Positions 52,665 to 61,588 of a stretch of DNA of 64,000 nucleotides are shown here, one piece after another. Position 1 is the first letter of the stretch. Each line of letters starts with the position of its first letter. Origin of the DNA: an uncultured Blautia sp. Its GTDB lineage: Bacteria > Bacillota > Clostridia > Lachnospirales > Lachnospiraceae. The notes under the pieces were generated by a model. The model was not told the DNA's origin. It saw only the letters and a program-made list of their open reading frames with translations, and ran no database searches. Location of the stretch: NCBI RefSeq assembly GCF_947654165.1, contig NZ_CANTKB010000006.1, positions 1 through 64,000 on the forward strand. The letters are read 5' to 3'. Both the position numbers and the translations under genes were made by a program.

Positions 52665-53591
52665 TTAATAAGAATATTGTAATGTATAGTTGCTGCCGTC
52701 TCCCACGTATTTCTTCACAGATGCCTTGCTGTTGCTGGAAGCCAGGGTCGGATCCATCAAAGTCCAGGTGGAGCCGTGGAATTCGATAATGTTGTCGATC
52801 CACCCCTGTTCCTTGGTGTAGGCACTGATCCAGGCATGTTTTACATCTCCGGAATAGCCGATTTCCAATTTGGTTGGAATCCTTTGGGTTCGCATCATGG
52901 CGGTCATCAGAGATGCATAGTCGAAACAGATGCCGGTTCCCTGTGCCAGCGTGTCATCAACAGAGGGGAGGTACCCGTCTTTTACCTGCTCTGCTTTGGC
53001 TTCATCATAGACAATATTTTCTGTTACATAATGATAGATATTCTGGATCACTTCCAAATCAGAATACGTGTCAGAAGCCAGTTCAGAAGCTTTTGATACA
53101 GCTTTGGTATCGGAAGAGTAGTCCACATACTGATTTGCATATAAAAAAGGCTTAAACTGGTCTGAGAGGGTCACATCAATGGTCTGAGATAAAATGACAG
53201 CATAGCTGGTATCCATGGTATTCTCCAAAATATTGATCTGGTAACTGCCGTCTCCCTGTGTCAGCGGAAATGCCTGATAGTCTCCGTCTATAGACAGGAG
53301 AGGCTGGTTTTTCGTTCCGTCCGGTGCGACCACCTGTACCCGGACTTTGGGGATACTGCCGGTATAAAGAACCATAAAATAGCCTTCGCTGATGTTAGAC
53401 ACATCCAGAGTCACATTTCCTTCCTGTATAACGGTAGTGCCGGGAGCCTGAGGTGTCAGAACGGAGGGCGTATGATCCCGGGGAGTTCCCTTCTGTTCTG
53501 CTTTCTGAGATTCCTCTTTGCCGCAGGAAGAAAAAAAGACCATGCAGATGCACAGAAATAAAAAACAGATTTTCTTTTTATGTTTTTCCAT
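52665..53591 (-). CDS. Transglutaminase-like lipoprotein
   Basis: 308 residues. Lipobox region VFFSSCGKE, then a beta-rich N-terminal domain and a transglutaminase-like cysteine protease fold with Cys in GTGICFDYASL, His in HAWISAY and Asp in LMDPT. The triad is complete. It starts the pil operon (12 bases before pilC). Members may cut or cross-link peptide or protein substrates; a role in maturing or anchoring the pilus is an inference from the operon. Confidence 0.85.
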   Translation of the reverse strand: MEKHKKKICFLFLCICMVFFSSCGKEESQKAEQKGTPRDHTPSVLTPQAPGTTVIQEGNVTLDVSNISEGYFMVLYTGSIPKVRVQVVAPDGTKNQPLLSIDGDYQAFPLTQGDGSYQINILENTMDTSYAVILSQTIDVTLSDQFKPFLYANQYVDYSSDTKAVSKASELASDTYSDLEVIQNIYHYVTENIVYDEAKAEQVKDGYLPSVDDTLAQGTGICFDYASLMTAMMRTQRIPTKLEIGYSGDVKHAWISAYTKEQGWIDNIIEFHGSTWTLMDPTLASSNSKASVKKYVGDGSNYTLQYSY

Positions 53592-53630
53592 TCATCTAAG
53601 TTCCTCCGGGTTTCTGTAGTTTATAAAGGG

Positions 53631-53641
53631 ATTATACCATA
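53631..53641 (-). promoter_or_regulatory. Extended -10 promoter of the pil operon
   Basis: On the minus strand TATGGTATAAT: TG one base before a perfect TATAAT. No good -35 box. It lies about 40 bases before the transglutaminase start codon. Confidence 0.55.
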
Positions 53642-53678
53642 GATTTAGTCAGATAGTGTGAAAAAGTTTCAGAAATAG

Positions 53679-53707
53679 AAAAAAAGAGCTGTTCCTGTGA
53701 ACAGCCC
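53679..53707 (-). terminator. Terminator of the hemolysin III gene
   Basis: On the minus strand GGGCTGTTC/GAACAGCTC with a 4-base loop and seven T. Confidence 0.85.
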
Positions 53708-53712
53708 CGGGT

Positions 53713-54384
53713 TTACATTCCCATAGGAAGAATAAAGAAATACATGACAATAAAGTGACAGATGCTTCCTCCCATTACGAAGAGATGGAAAATCTCGTGA
53801 GAACCGAAATTCTTGTGGTGAGAGTTAAAAATCGGCAGTTTCAATGCATAGATGACACCTCCAACGGTATAAATAATACCACCTGCCAGCAGCCATCCGA
53901 ATCCAGCAGAAGGAAGTGCGTGAAGAATCGGTACAAAAGCAAACACACACAGCCAGCCCATGCCAATGTAAATCAAAGAGGAAAACCATTTCGGGCAGGT
54001 GATCCAGCAGGCTTTGATAATAATACCCACAATGGCCACAGTCCATACAGCAGCACAGAGAAGATATCCTGTCTTCCCGTGAAGGGTAATGAGACACACC
54101 GGAGTATAACTTCCGGCAATCAGAATAAAGATCATCATATGGTCAATTTTTCGCAGTCTCCGGTTTACCTTTTCTGTAGAATCCACCGTGTGATAAATCG
54201 TGCTGGCTGCGTATAATAAAATCATGCTGAGAATGAAAATGCTCATGGCAATGATATAGATACTGTCAGGCTCTCTGGCAGCCTTGTGCAGCAATGGCAA
54301 AGCAGCAAGGATTGCCATGATACAGCCAATAAAATGAGTAATTGCACTTCCCGGATCTTTGATCTTGAATTTCATAGTTACCAC
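53713..54384 (-). CDS. trhA: Hemolysin III / TrhA (PAQR family) membrane protein
   Basis: 223 residues, seven membrane helices. Conserved zinc-site residues of the family: H in SAITHFIGC, S..D in AASTIYHTVDS, and HxxxH in SHEIFHLFVMGGSICHF. PAQR proteins are hydrolase-like integral membrane enzymes; bacterial TrhA influences membrane lipid homeostasis. Single gene with its own terminator. Confidence 0.93.
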   Translation of the reverse strand: MVTMKFKIKDPGSAITHFIGCIMAILAALPLLHKAAREPDSIYIIAMSIFILSMILLYAASTIYHTVDSTEKVNRRLRKIDHMMIFILIAGSYTPVCLITLHGKTGYLLCAAVWTVAIVGIIIKACWITCPKWFSSLIYIGMGWLCVFAFVPILHALPSAGFGWLLAGGIIYTVGGVIYALKLPIFNSHHKNFGSHEIFHLFVMGGSICHFIVMYFFILPMGM

Positions 54385-54512
54385 TCCTGTCCTTTTTATT
54401 TAGTATATGAAACCTGATAATTAGTATTCGTAAATTCTACATGTAGTTTTAAATACTATGTGTTGATACATGTATATTACACCTGATACCAGGAAAATGC
54501 AAGAGGGTAGTT

Positions 54513-55334
54513 TTAATTTTTTTCTTTTTGAAAGTGCTGGCGGAAAGCCCTGGGGGTGTAGCCCACATATTTTTTGAAATAATTGGAAAATGCCGGGGCA
54601 TCTTTAAAGCCACAGGAAAAGGCGATTTCCGTAATGGTATAAGAGGAATTGCAAAGCATCTGTGTGGCAATCCTAAGTCTATGCTGCAGGAGATATTGCT
54701 TTGGAGATAGGCTGGACTGTTCCATGAAAATTTTGTACAGATAGGTTCTGTCAATACCAACGAACCGTGCAATATCCGAGATGCGGATAGGGTAAGTGTA
54801 ATTGTTTTCTATGTATTCCTTTGCTTTTCGATAGTATTGTGCGGAATAATCCTCTTTGGCAATGGCATGAGGATGAGACATACAGGATAATAAAAGAAAC
54901 AGGTTTCCCAGGGGATTCAGAGGTGTTTTCCAGGAGGTACGGAAGCTTTCTAATAAATCTTCCATACAGTGTATGACCTGTTCTTGTTCTTCCTCTGAGT
55001 CACTGGTAAAGATACAGGAATCTGCAAAAACAGTCTGTTCCAAAACTTCTTTGCAGGATTTTCCGTCAAAACCAACCCAGGCATAGCTCCAGGGTTCTTC
55101 CGTATCTGCCCGGTAGAAGGTAGATTCCATAGGAGGGATCAGGAACGAACTTCCCTTTTCTAAATGATAGGTTTTTCCGTCTTTCTGATAAATTCCCTTC
55201 CCGTCTAAAATAACGTGGAGCAGATAGTGTGGGCGAACCGCAGGACCGAAAGCATGGCCTGGTTCACAGTGTTCCATATCACAAAAATAGACCGCCAGAG
55301 CAGACTGCTCTGAAATTTTTTTTGAATTCATCAA
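54513..55334 (-). CDS. AraC-family transcriptional regulator of the alpha-galactoside locus
   Basis: 273 residues. N-terminal cupin (HYLLHVILDGKGIYQKDGKTYHLEKGSSFLIPP) resembling RafR/MsmR sugar sensors, and a C-terminal double HTH (IRISDIARFVGIDRTYLYKIFMEQ and ITEIAFSCGFKDAPAFSNYFKKYVGYTPRAFR). Divergent from the HAD-GH36-GH31 operon. A TATAAT at 55410-55415 in the gap lacks a -35 match, as expected for an AraC-activated promoter. Confidence 0.9.
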   Translation of the reverse strand: MMNSKKISEQSALAVYFCDMEHCEPGHAFGPAVRPHYLLHVILDGKGIYQKDGKTYHLEKGSSFLIPPMESTFYRADTEEPWSYAWVGFDGKSCKEVLEQTVFADSCIFTSDSEEEQEQVIHCMEDLLESFRTSWKTPLNPLGNLFLLLSCMSHPHAIAKEDYSAQYYRKAKEYIENNYTYPIRISDIARFVGIDRTYLYKIFMEQSSLSPKQYLLQHRLRIATQMLCNSSYTITEIAFSCGFKDAPAFSNYFKKYVGYTPRAFRQHFQKEKN

Positions 55335-55508
55335 ATAAACTCCTCTCTAAATGCAACAAATCAACAAGTTTTAAAATCAAATGGGCATGGAATGTGGATA
55401 AGAGGATTATATAATAAAAACAATGTGGAAAGCAAACAGAGATTTCGCATTGACGGTGTTTTTCCCGGCAATTATAATGAAGATAAGAGACAACGAAGGG
55501 AGAAACAA

Positions 55509-56300
55509 ATGGAACAGAAACTATTATTTTTTGATATAGACGGCACATTAATCACAGAAGGGCCAGGGGTGCTTCCTGAGAGTACCAGGCAGGCAATCTG
55601 CATGGCAAAGGAAAGAGGTCATTTTCTGTTCGTTAATACGGGGAGAACTTTAAGAAGTCTTCCTAAGAAGATAACCGAACTGGGCTTCAGCGGATATGTA
55701 TGTGGCTGTGGAACACACATTTTCTTAAACGGAGAAGAATTATTGTGTTCCAGACTGGACAATTCTCTGTGCAGGCAGGCAGCCGAAAAAATAGGAGAAT
55801 ATCAGGTTCCTGTATTTTATGAGGCAGTGGATGCCATTTATTCAGACCACAGGATGCAGGAGCATGCGTGGGTCAGAGGAATAGAAGAAGCACTGGGGAT
55901 TCATGCAGCGGATATCAGGGAAATCTTTCAAGATGAGACCAAGGTGTATGAAAAATTGGTTTTGATTCTGGAACCCACTGAGAAAAATCAGGAATTAAAA
56001 GAGTATTTGTCCCAATATTTTCTGTGCATTGACCGTGGAAATAATATGTACGAGATGATTCAGAAGGGGTATTCCAAAGCAACGGGAATCCGATTTTTGT
56101 GCGAATATCTGGGAAAAAGCATGGAGGATTGCTACGTGTTCGGGGACAGCGAAAACGACAGGGCTATGCTGGAAGCTGTTCCGAACAGTATTGCTATGGG
56201 GAATGCTCAGGAATCGATTAAAAGTGCCTGCTCTTATGTGACCGCAGATATTGAAGAAGATGGAATTTACAAGGCTATGAAACATTTTGGCCTGATTTAA
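55509..56300 (+). CDS. HAD-family (Cof-type) hydrolase
   Basis: 263 residues. Motif I LFFDIDGTLI (nucleophile and acid Asp), motif II VNTGR, motif III Lys in KGYSKATG, motif IV FGDSENDRAMLE, with a C2B cap. Typical of sugar-phosphate phosphatases. ATG 55509 follows AAGGGAG; the frame opens 117 bases earlier. First gene of the alpha-galactosidase operon, so a sugar phosphate formed in that pathway is a possible substrate. Confidence 0.9.
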   Translation: MEQKLLFFDIDGTLITEGPGVLPESTRQAICMAKERGHFLFVNTGRTLRSLPKKITELGFSGYVCGCGTHIFLNGEELLCSRLDNSLCRQAAEKIGEYQVPVFYEAVDAIYSDHRMQEHAWVRGIEEALGIHAADIREIFQDETKVYEKLVLILEPTEKNQELKEYLSQYFLCIDRGNNMYEMIQKGYSKATGIRFLCEYLGKSMEDCYVFGDSENDRAMLEAVPNSIAMGNAQESIKSACSYVTADIEEDGIYKAMKHFGLI

Positions 56301-56325
56301 AATATCAATCAAGGAGGAAAACAAA

Positions 56326-58506
56326 ATGGGAATTGTATGCAAAAATCATGTGTTTACGCTTCAGACGAAACATTCAGCGTATCAGATGAAGGAAGAGGGA
56401 GGTTTTTTATTCCATAATTATTATGGTCCGGTCATTGGAGACATGGATATGTCTTATTTGGTGAGACCAATGGACCGTGGATTTTCCGGACAGCCACAGG
56501 AGATTATGGACCGTGGATTTTCTCTGGACACAAGATTGTTGGAGTATCCTTCTTATGGCACCGGAGACTACAGAGATTACTGTCTTCATGCAGTGTATGG
56601 AGATGGAAGCCAGGTAACAGACCTGCGCTTTGTTTCCTATGAGATCAAGGAAGGAAAATATGCTCTGGAAGGTCTGCCTGCTATGTATCAGGGCGAGGAA
56701 CAGGCAGAGACACTGGAGATCACTCTGGAAGATAAGTATAAAAATTTACAGGTTGTGCTGTATTATGGTGTTTTTGAGAATCTGGATGTGATTACCAGAG
56801 CATGTAAAATCGTGAACAAAGGGGAAGACAAGGTGCGTCTCTTAAGAGCGTATTCCATGGCTCTTGATTTTGACCATAAGGATTTGGACTTTCTTCATTT
56901 CTATGGCCGCCATGCCATGGAGCGTAAGATGGAACGTTCTCCTTTGCAGCATGGATTCCAGGGAGTGGAGAGCAGAAGAGGATATTCCAGTCATCAGCAG
57001 AATCCGTTTGCAGTTTTATGTAAACAAGATGCCACAGAAGAGTATGGCTGGTGCTATGGTGCATCTTTTGTATACAGCGGAAACTTTTCTATTCAGGCAG
57101 AAGTTTCTCAGGCAGATACTACACGCCTTACGGTAGGTATCCAGGATACACAATTTGAATTTCATCTGAATCCTGGTGAATGCTTCACAACACCGGAAGT
57201 CATTCTTTCCTTCTCAGATAAAGGTCTGGGACAGCTTTCCAGAAATTACCACAAAGCGATCCGAAACAATGTGTGCCGAGGAAAATATAAGACAGCCAGA
57301 AGGCCGGTTCTCATTAATAACTGGGAAGCCACTTATTTTGATTTCACACCGGAGAAACTGGTTGCCATTGCAAAAGATGCCAAGGAACTGGGAATCGAAA
57401 TGTTGGTTATGGATGATGGCTGGTTTGGAAAGAGAGACAGTGATTTCAGCGGTCTTGGAGACTGGTTTGTAAATGAAAAGAAATTAAAAGGCGGTCTGAA
57501 AGATTTAGTGGAAGAAGTCAATAAAACAGGTATGAAATTCGGTATCTGGTTTGAGCCGGAAATGATTTCTGAGGACAGTGATTTATACCGGGCACATCCG
57601 GACTGGGCACTCACCATTCCCGGACGTCCTTTCAGCAGAGCAAGACATCAGCTTGTTCTGGACTTTTCAAGAGAAGATGTCAGAACTTATATTTTTGAGA
57701 GAATGTGTGAAATTCTGGAAAGCGCCAATATTGAGTATGTGAAATGGGATGCAAACCGTCATCTCACAGATGTGTGGTCTGCACAGCTTCCGGCTGACAG
57801 ACAGGGAGAGGTCTTCCACAGATATATTCTTGGATTGTACGATTTCCTGGAAAAACTCACTCAGAGATTTCCTGATATCCTGATCGAGGGCTGCAGCGGC
57901 GGCGGCGGAAGATTCGACGCAGGAATGATGTACTATCATCCTCAGATCTGGTGCAGTGATGATACAGATGCCATAGAAAGACTGGAAATCCAGTATGGAA
58001 CATCCTTTGGATACCCTGTTTCTACGGTTGGCTCTCATGTGTCTGTGTGCCCGAATCATCAGACTGGCAGAAGCGTATCCATGAAAACCAGAGGAATCGT
58101 GGCAATGGCAGGTACGTTTGGCTATGAGTTGGACATCACCAAATTGTCAGAAGATGACAAGGAGATGGTAAAGGTTCAGGTAGAAGAATTTAAGAAATAC
58201 TATGATTTGATTCAGAACGGTGACTATTATCGACTGACAGATGACGGAAGTAAATCACCTTATGTTGCATGGGAGTTTGCGGCAGAAGATCAGAGCGAGG
58301 CTCTGTTGAATGTGGTAGTGTTAAGAGCAAAGGCAAATCCAATGCTTCATACCGTTCAGGTCAAAGGATTAAAACCGGATGCTGTTTATAGAGTAGAAGG
58401 AACGGAAGAAGAATATCTGGGTGCAGCACTGATGAGCGGAGGCTATCCGGTTCCTGTACTGTGGGATGATTACCAGAGTATTCAGGTGCATTTTGTAGAA
58501 TGCTGA
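56326..58506 (+). CDS. GH36 alpha-galactosidase
   Basis: 726 residues, cytoplasmic, normal length for bacterial tetrameric AgaA/Aga2 enzymes. Catalytic nucleophile Asp in VKWDANRHLTD and acid/base Asp in IWCSDDTDAIERL; substrate loops WEATYFD, MDDGWFG and CSGGGGRFD are all present. Removes terminal alpha-1,6-galactose from melibiose and raffinose family sugars. AAGGAGG upstream. Differs strongly from the Sip1-like GH36 at 39639. Confidence 0.96.
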   Translation: MGIVCKNHVFTLQTKHSAYQMKEEGGFLFHNYYGPVIGDMDMSYLVRPMDRGFSGQPQEIMDRGFSLDTRLLEYPSYGTGDYRDYCLHAVYGDGSQVTDLRFVSYEIKEGKYALEGLPAMYQGEEQAETLEITLEDKYKNLQVVLYYGVFENLDVITRACKIVNKGEDKVRLLRAYSMALDFDHKDLDFLHFYGRHAMERKMERSPLQHGFQGVESRRGYSSHQQNPFAVLCKQDATEEYGWCYGASFVYSGNFSIQAEVSQADTTRLTVGIQDTQFEFHLNPGECFTTPEVILSFSDKGLGQLSRNYHKAIRNNVCRGKYKTARRPVLINNWEATYFDFTPEKLVAIAKDAKELGIEMLVMDDGWFGKRDSDFSGLGDWFVNEKKLKGGLKDLVEEVNKTGMKFGIWFEPEMISEDSDLYRAHPDWALTIPGRPFSRARHQLVLDFSREDVRTYIFERMCEILESANIEYVKWDANRHLTDVWSAQLPADRQGEVFHRYILGLYDFLEKLTQRFPDILIEGCSGGGGRFDAGMMYYHPQIWCSDDTDAIERLEIQYGTSFGYPVSTVGSHVSVCPNHQTGRSVSMKTRGIVAMAGTFGYELDITKLSEDDKEMVKVQVEEFKKYYDLIQNGDYYRLTDDGSKSPYVAWEFAAEDQSEALLNVVVLRAKANPMLHTVQVKGLKPDAVYRVEGTEEEYLGAALMSGGYPVPVLWDDYQSIQVHFVEC

Positions 58507-58530
58507 TGCTGTAAAAGGAGGGAGAGAAAC

Positions 58531-60045
58531 ATGGAATTTCAAATGTTAGACCAGGAATTCTGGTATGGCGGTGCGGTCTATGAAGGCTACAGGCAGCCAG
58601 TGGGAATGAAAGATTGTGTGGAGTGGGATTTTCGTGAAAATCCCACTGCCAATCAGTTAATGCCGCTGTTTCTGTCCAGCAAGGGCAGATATCTGTGGAG
58701 TGAAGAGGGATTTTTGATTCGTTTTCACCAAGGGAATGTGACAGTGGAAGGTAATGCCAAAATTGAACTTCAGGAAGGATTTCAGAATCTGCGAGGTGCG
58801 TATCTGGCGGCTATGAAAGCACATTTTCCATTTCATGAGATTCGGCTTTCCAACCGTTTTTTTGAGGCTCCGGTATATAATACCTGGATTGAATTGACTT
58901 TTTACCAGGCACAGGATAAGGTACTTGAGTATGCCAGAGGTATTCTGGAGCATGGATTGGAGCCGGGGATTTTAATGATCGACGATGGCTGGTCTCCTTA
59001 TTACGGAAAGTGGGAATTTAGAAAAGATAACTTTCCAGATCCAGAAGCTATGTTAAGAGAGCTTCATGATATGGGATTTCAGGTTATGCTGTGGATTTGT
59101 CCTTTTATCACACCGGATACTCTGGAGTACAGAGAGACCAGAGACAAAGGATTTCTCATACGGACGCCAGAAGGAAAGCCGAGAATTCTGGAATGGTGGA
59201 ATGGTTATTCCGCAGGTCTGGATTTAACAAATCCTCAGGCGATGTCATGGCTGAAAAAGCAGATGGATCAGCTCCAGGAAATGGGAGTGGACGGCTTTAA
59301 GTTTGATGCAGGAGACCCCTGTTATTATACAGCGGGAGATGTGATGCAGAAAGAGGTAAGCACCAATGAACTGTCCAGGCTGTGGGCGGCTTTCGCAGAA
59401 CAGTATGAATTTAATGAGCTGCGTGTCTGCTTTAAAACAGGTGGATATTCTCTGATGCAGAGACTTTGTGATAAACATCATTCCTGGGAAGAAAACGGCG
59501 TAGGCGGACTGATTCCCGGTACGTTGATTCAGGGACTTACAGGACATCCCTTCGGAAGTCCGGATATGATCGGTGGCGGAGAGTATCTGAGTTTCTTGGA
59601 AGATTATGAGGAGAAGTTTGAACCGGAATTATTTGTAAGATACTGTGAAATTGCGGCATTGATGCCAGTGATGCAGTTTTCTGCAGCACCGTGGCGTCTT
59701 CTTGGCCAGGAGGATTATCAGAGAGTTTTAAGAGCCATGGAAGTGCGGAAACAATATCTGCCCCAGATTCTGGAAGCTGTGGATTGTGCCAGAAAGACAG
59801 GAGAACCTATTGTACGCCATATGGAATATGTATTTCCTGGACAGGGCATGGAGTGTCTTATGGATCAGTTTATGATTGGGGATAAGCTGTTAGCAGCACC
59901 GGTTGATAAAAAAGGCGTGACACAGCGGAAAGTAAGACTTCCAAAAGGAATGTGGAAACTTGGAGACAGGATAATAGACAGCAAAGGCGAAGATGTTCTG
60001 CTGGAGCAGAAGGATGGGCCACTGGTGTTAGAAAGATGTGAGTAA
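58531..60045 (+). CDS. GH31 glycosidase, short form (alpha-galactosidase/MYORG-like candidate)
   Basis: 504 residues, much shorter than the 650-900 of most GH31 alpha-glucosidases and lacking the C-terminal sheet extension. Motifs: LMIDDGWSPYYGKWEF, catalytic nucleophile Asp in GFKFDAGD, candidate acid Asp in FGSPDMIGGGEY, and the C-terminal MQFSAAPWR. Short GH31 proteins of the MYORG/Tobi type include alpha-galactosidases, and the partner gene is a GH36 alpha-galactosidase, so alpha-galactoside cleavage is likely. Substrate is inference. AAGGAGG upstream. Confidence 0.85.
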   Translation: MEFQMLDQEFWYGGAVYEGYRQPVGMKDCVEWDFRENPTANQLMPLFLSSKGRYLWSEEGFLIRFHQGNVTVEGNAKIELQEGFQNLRGAYLAAMKAHFPFHEIRLSNRFFEAPVYNTWIELTFYQAQDKVLEYARGILEHGLEPGILMIDDGWSPYYGKWEFRKDNFPDPEAMLRELHDMGFQVMLWICPFITPDTLEYRETRDKGFLIRTPEGKPRILEWWNGYSAGLDLTNPQAMSWLKKQMDQLQEMGVDGFKFDAGDPCYYTAGDVMQKEVSTNELSRLWAAFAEQYEFNELRVCFKTGGYSLMQRLCDKHHSWEENGVGGLIPGTLIQGLTGHPFGSPDMIGGGEYLSFLEDYEEKFEPELFVRYCEIAALMPVMQFSAAPWRLLGQEDYQRVLRAMEVRKQYLPQILEAVDCARKTGEPIVRHMEYVFPGQGMECLMDQFMIGDKLLAAPVDKKGVTQRKVRLPKGMWKLGDRIIDSKGEDVLLEQKDGPLVLERCE

Positions 60046-60148
60046 AGAGTTTAATGAGGAGAGGCTGTGATGGAATCGTTGCAGTTTCTCTTTTTATATT
60101 ATTACTCAAACTGCTCACGGAATTTTTCCAGCCAGGCCATAAATATAG

Positions 60149-60420
60149 TAGGCTAAATTTCATAATTTCCTTGTTCCAACCTACTTTTTTGCGACCCTAA
60201 TAGGTGGGATTGAGTGTTTTTTTATATAAGCCTACTTCTTTCTGGTCTCAATAGGCCAAATTCTAAGATTTTCTCTTTTTAACTTACTTTTCTCTTTTAA
60301 AATATAGGCTGAATTTAGAGAATCTTGTTAAGCAGCCTGTTTCGTTCTAAAATAGGTAAGTGTGATTTCGGATTTCTTTAAATGCCACCTATTTGTACCT
60401 GAAAAATGTAGGCTAAAAAT
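60149..60420. repeat. Degenerate tandem array, about 52-bp period, of CCTA...TAGG inverted motifs
   Basis: TAGG recurs at 60149, 60201, 60252, 60305, 60353 and 60409; CCTA-type partners recur at 60180, 60231, 60283 (CTTA), 60336 (CCTG) and 60388. Consensus per unit: RRCCTACTTYTTT, about 9 bases, AATAGGYNNRATT, then an AT-rich spacer. Within a unit the two motifs can pair as a short hairpin. Sequence is otherwise poorly kept, unlike CRISPR repeats. The stretch 60046-60504 has no gene I can support. Confidence 0.65.
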
Positions 60421-60460
60421 CACAAAACAATATTTTTAACCGAAAAAGTATAGAAAAAAA

Positions 60461-60507
60461 GATTCGGAAACTGTACGCATAGGTCGCAGTTTTCGAATCT
60501 TTTTTTA
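60461..60507. terminator. Bidirectional terminator after the repeat array
   Basis: A 13-bp stem (60461-60473 with 60487-60499, one G-U), a 13-base loop and TTTTTTT on plus, with A's before it for the minus-strand DUF624 gene. Confidence 0.9.
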
Positions 60508-61140
60508 TTGTTCATCTTCTTTTTCTAAAAAAGGCTTAAACATCCGGTAAAGCAGCAAGGAGTTTACATAAGCTGTCAGTCCAAATCCAAAGAAAAACCA
60601 GCAGCAGGCATACAGAGGCAAGAGTTTTACATCCCTGTAAGTCATAAACATTGGCAGTATGCTTATCACAGCAATAGCCAGGGTAGAAGGAAAATGTAAA
60701 AACGCAAATACATAGGCATTTTTCAACAGGTTCATGGTTGTGTTGGCAAAGGCTGCAATCACCGGAAAAATATAAAGAGCCAGGATGATGACCAACCCTG
60801 CAATTCCGAGAGATACATAAAACAAAGGTTTACTCACAACAGATGCAGTATTCTGGAGAAACCGGATATTCAGGAATAAGATAAAACCAACAGCCAGAAG
60901 ACCCAGCCACACAATAAGAGACTGGCGGAAATTTTCCTTAAATGCCCGGAAAAAAGTTTTGGTTGTTCCGTTGTTGTTCCCTTTTACTGTGCGGAGCATG
61001 CAGTGGTAAAGGGCGGTAAGTGCAGGGCCTATGGTGATAATGGGGATGCAGCATACAAGAAAAAGCAGATTTGCTACAATGATATCCCCCAATTTGTTGA
61101 GAAATATATGAATAACATTGTCTTCATTTAACAGATTCAT
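60505..61140 (-). CDS. DUF624 (YesL-family) membrane protein
   Basis: 211 residues, about five hydrophobic segments. LFLVCCIPIITIGPALTALYHCMLRTVKG is the YesL/DUF624 signature. Such proteins are common beside sugar ABC importers and their regulators in Firmicutes; role unknown. Here it is divergent from the third ABC importer. Start has a weak GGAGGA site. Confidence 0.88.
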   Translation of the reverse strand: MNLLNEDNVIHIFLNKLGDIIVANLLFLVCCIPIITIGPALTALYHCMLRTVKGNNNGTTKTFFRAFKENFRQSLIVWLGLLAVGFILFLNIRFLQNTASVVSKPLFYVSLGIAGLVIILALYIFPVIAAFANTTMNLLKNAYVFAFLHFPSTLAIAVISILPMFMTYRDVKLLPLYACCWFFFGFGLTAYVNSLLLYRMFKPFLEKEDEQ

Positions 61141-61456
61141 AGAGCAGTCCTCCTAATTTTTTCAAATATCTGAAGCCTATCAGGTATTCTAGCATTATTT
61201 TTTCAGGAATGCAAAGGAAATTCGATTCATGAATATGCAAAAAGTGTGCTGTTGTAGAAATATGGAAAAAAGTGCGATGAAAATATGTAGAAAAAGTATT
61301 ATATTAAACGTATAAAAATGCTGGTCTGATTCTTTAGTAATAAGGTGAAATACCTAAAAAATAGAAATAAATCAAAAAAAGTAGAAATGTATATGGTTAA
61401 AATGTGTGAAAGTAATGAGGAATCGATGATAAAATATGTAAAATGCACAAAAAAAC

Positions 61457-61506
61457 AACATTATTCCATATATTAAAAACATATAGCCATTTAACATTAT
61501 TCCATG
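61457..61506. promoter_or_regulatory. Twin direct repeats AACATTATTCCATR upstream of the third ABC operon
   Basis: Two 13/14-base copies at 61457-61470 and 61493-61506, start to start 36 bases. The second overlaps the -35 region. Direct repeats of this kind suit an AraC-type activator. The rest of 61141-61456 holds no gene I can support. Confidence 0.55.
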
Positions 61507-61518
61507 TGCAAGTATAAT
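61490..61518 (+). promoter_or_regulatory. Promoter of the third sugar ABC operon
   Basis: TTTAAC (61490-61495), a 17-base spacer and TATAAT (61513-61518). Weak -35 box overlapped by the direct repeat. Confidence 0.6.
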
Positions 61519-61588
61519 AAATGCATCAGTCAGGGAGAGAGAAAATAGGTTAAACTGACGAAACGTTTTATTAAAGGAGGAAAAAGGT

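Noticed and set aside
52776..53155. Plus-strand open frames opposite the transglutaminase gene
   Set aside because: Shadow frames of a well-supported gene with no recognisable protein features.
60149..60420. CRISPR array
   Set aside because: Only 4-10 bases per unit are conserved, repeats are not near-identical, and no cas genes are present.
61141..61456. Riboswitch or small gene in the gap before the third importer
   Set aside because: AT-rich sequence with no stable stem, start site or coding pattern that I could defend.
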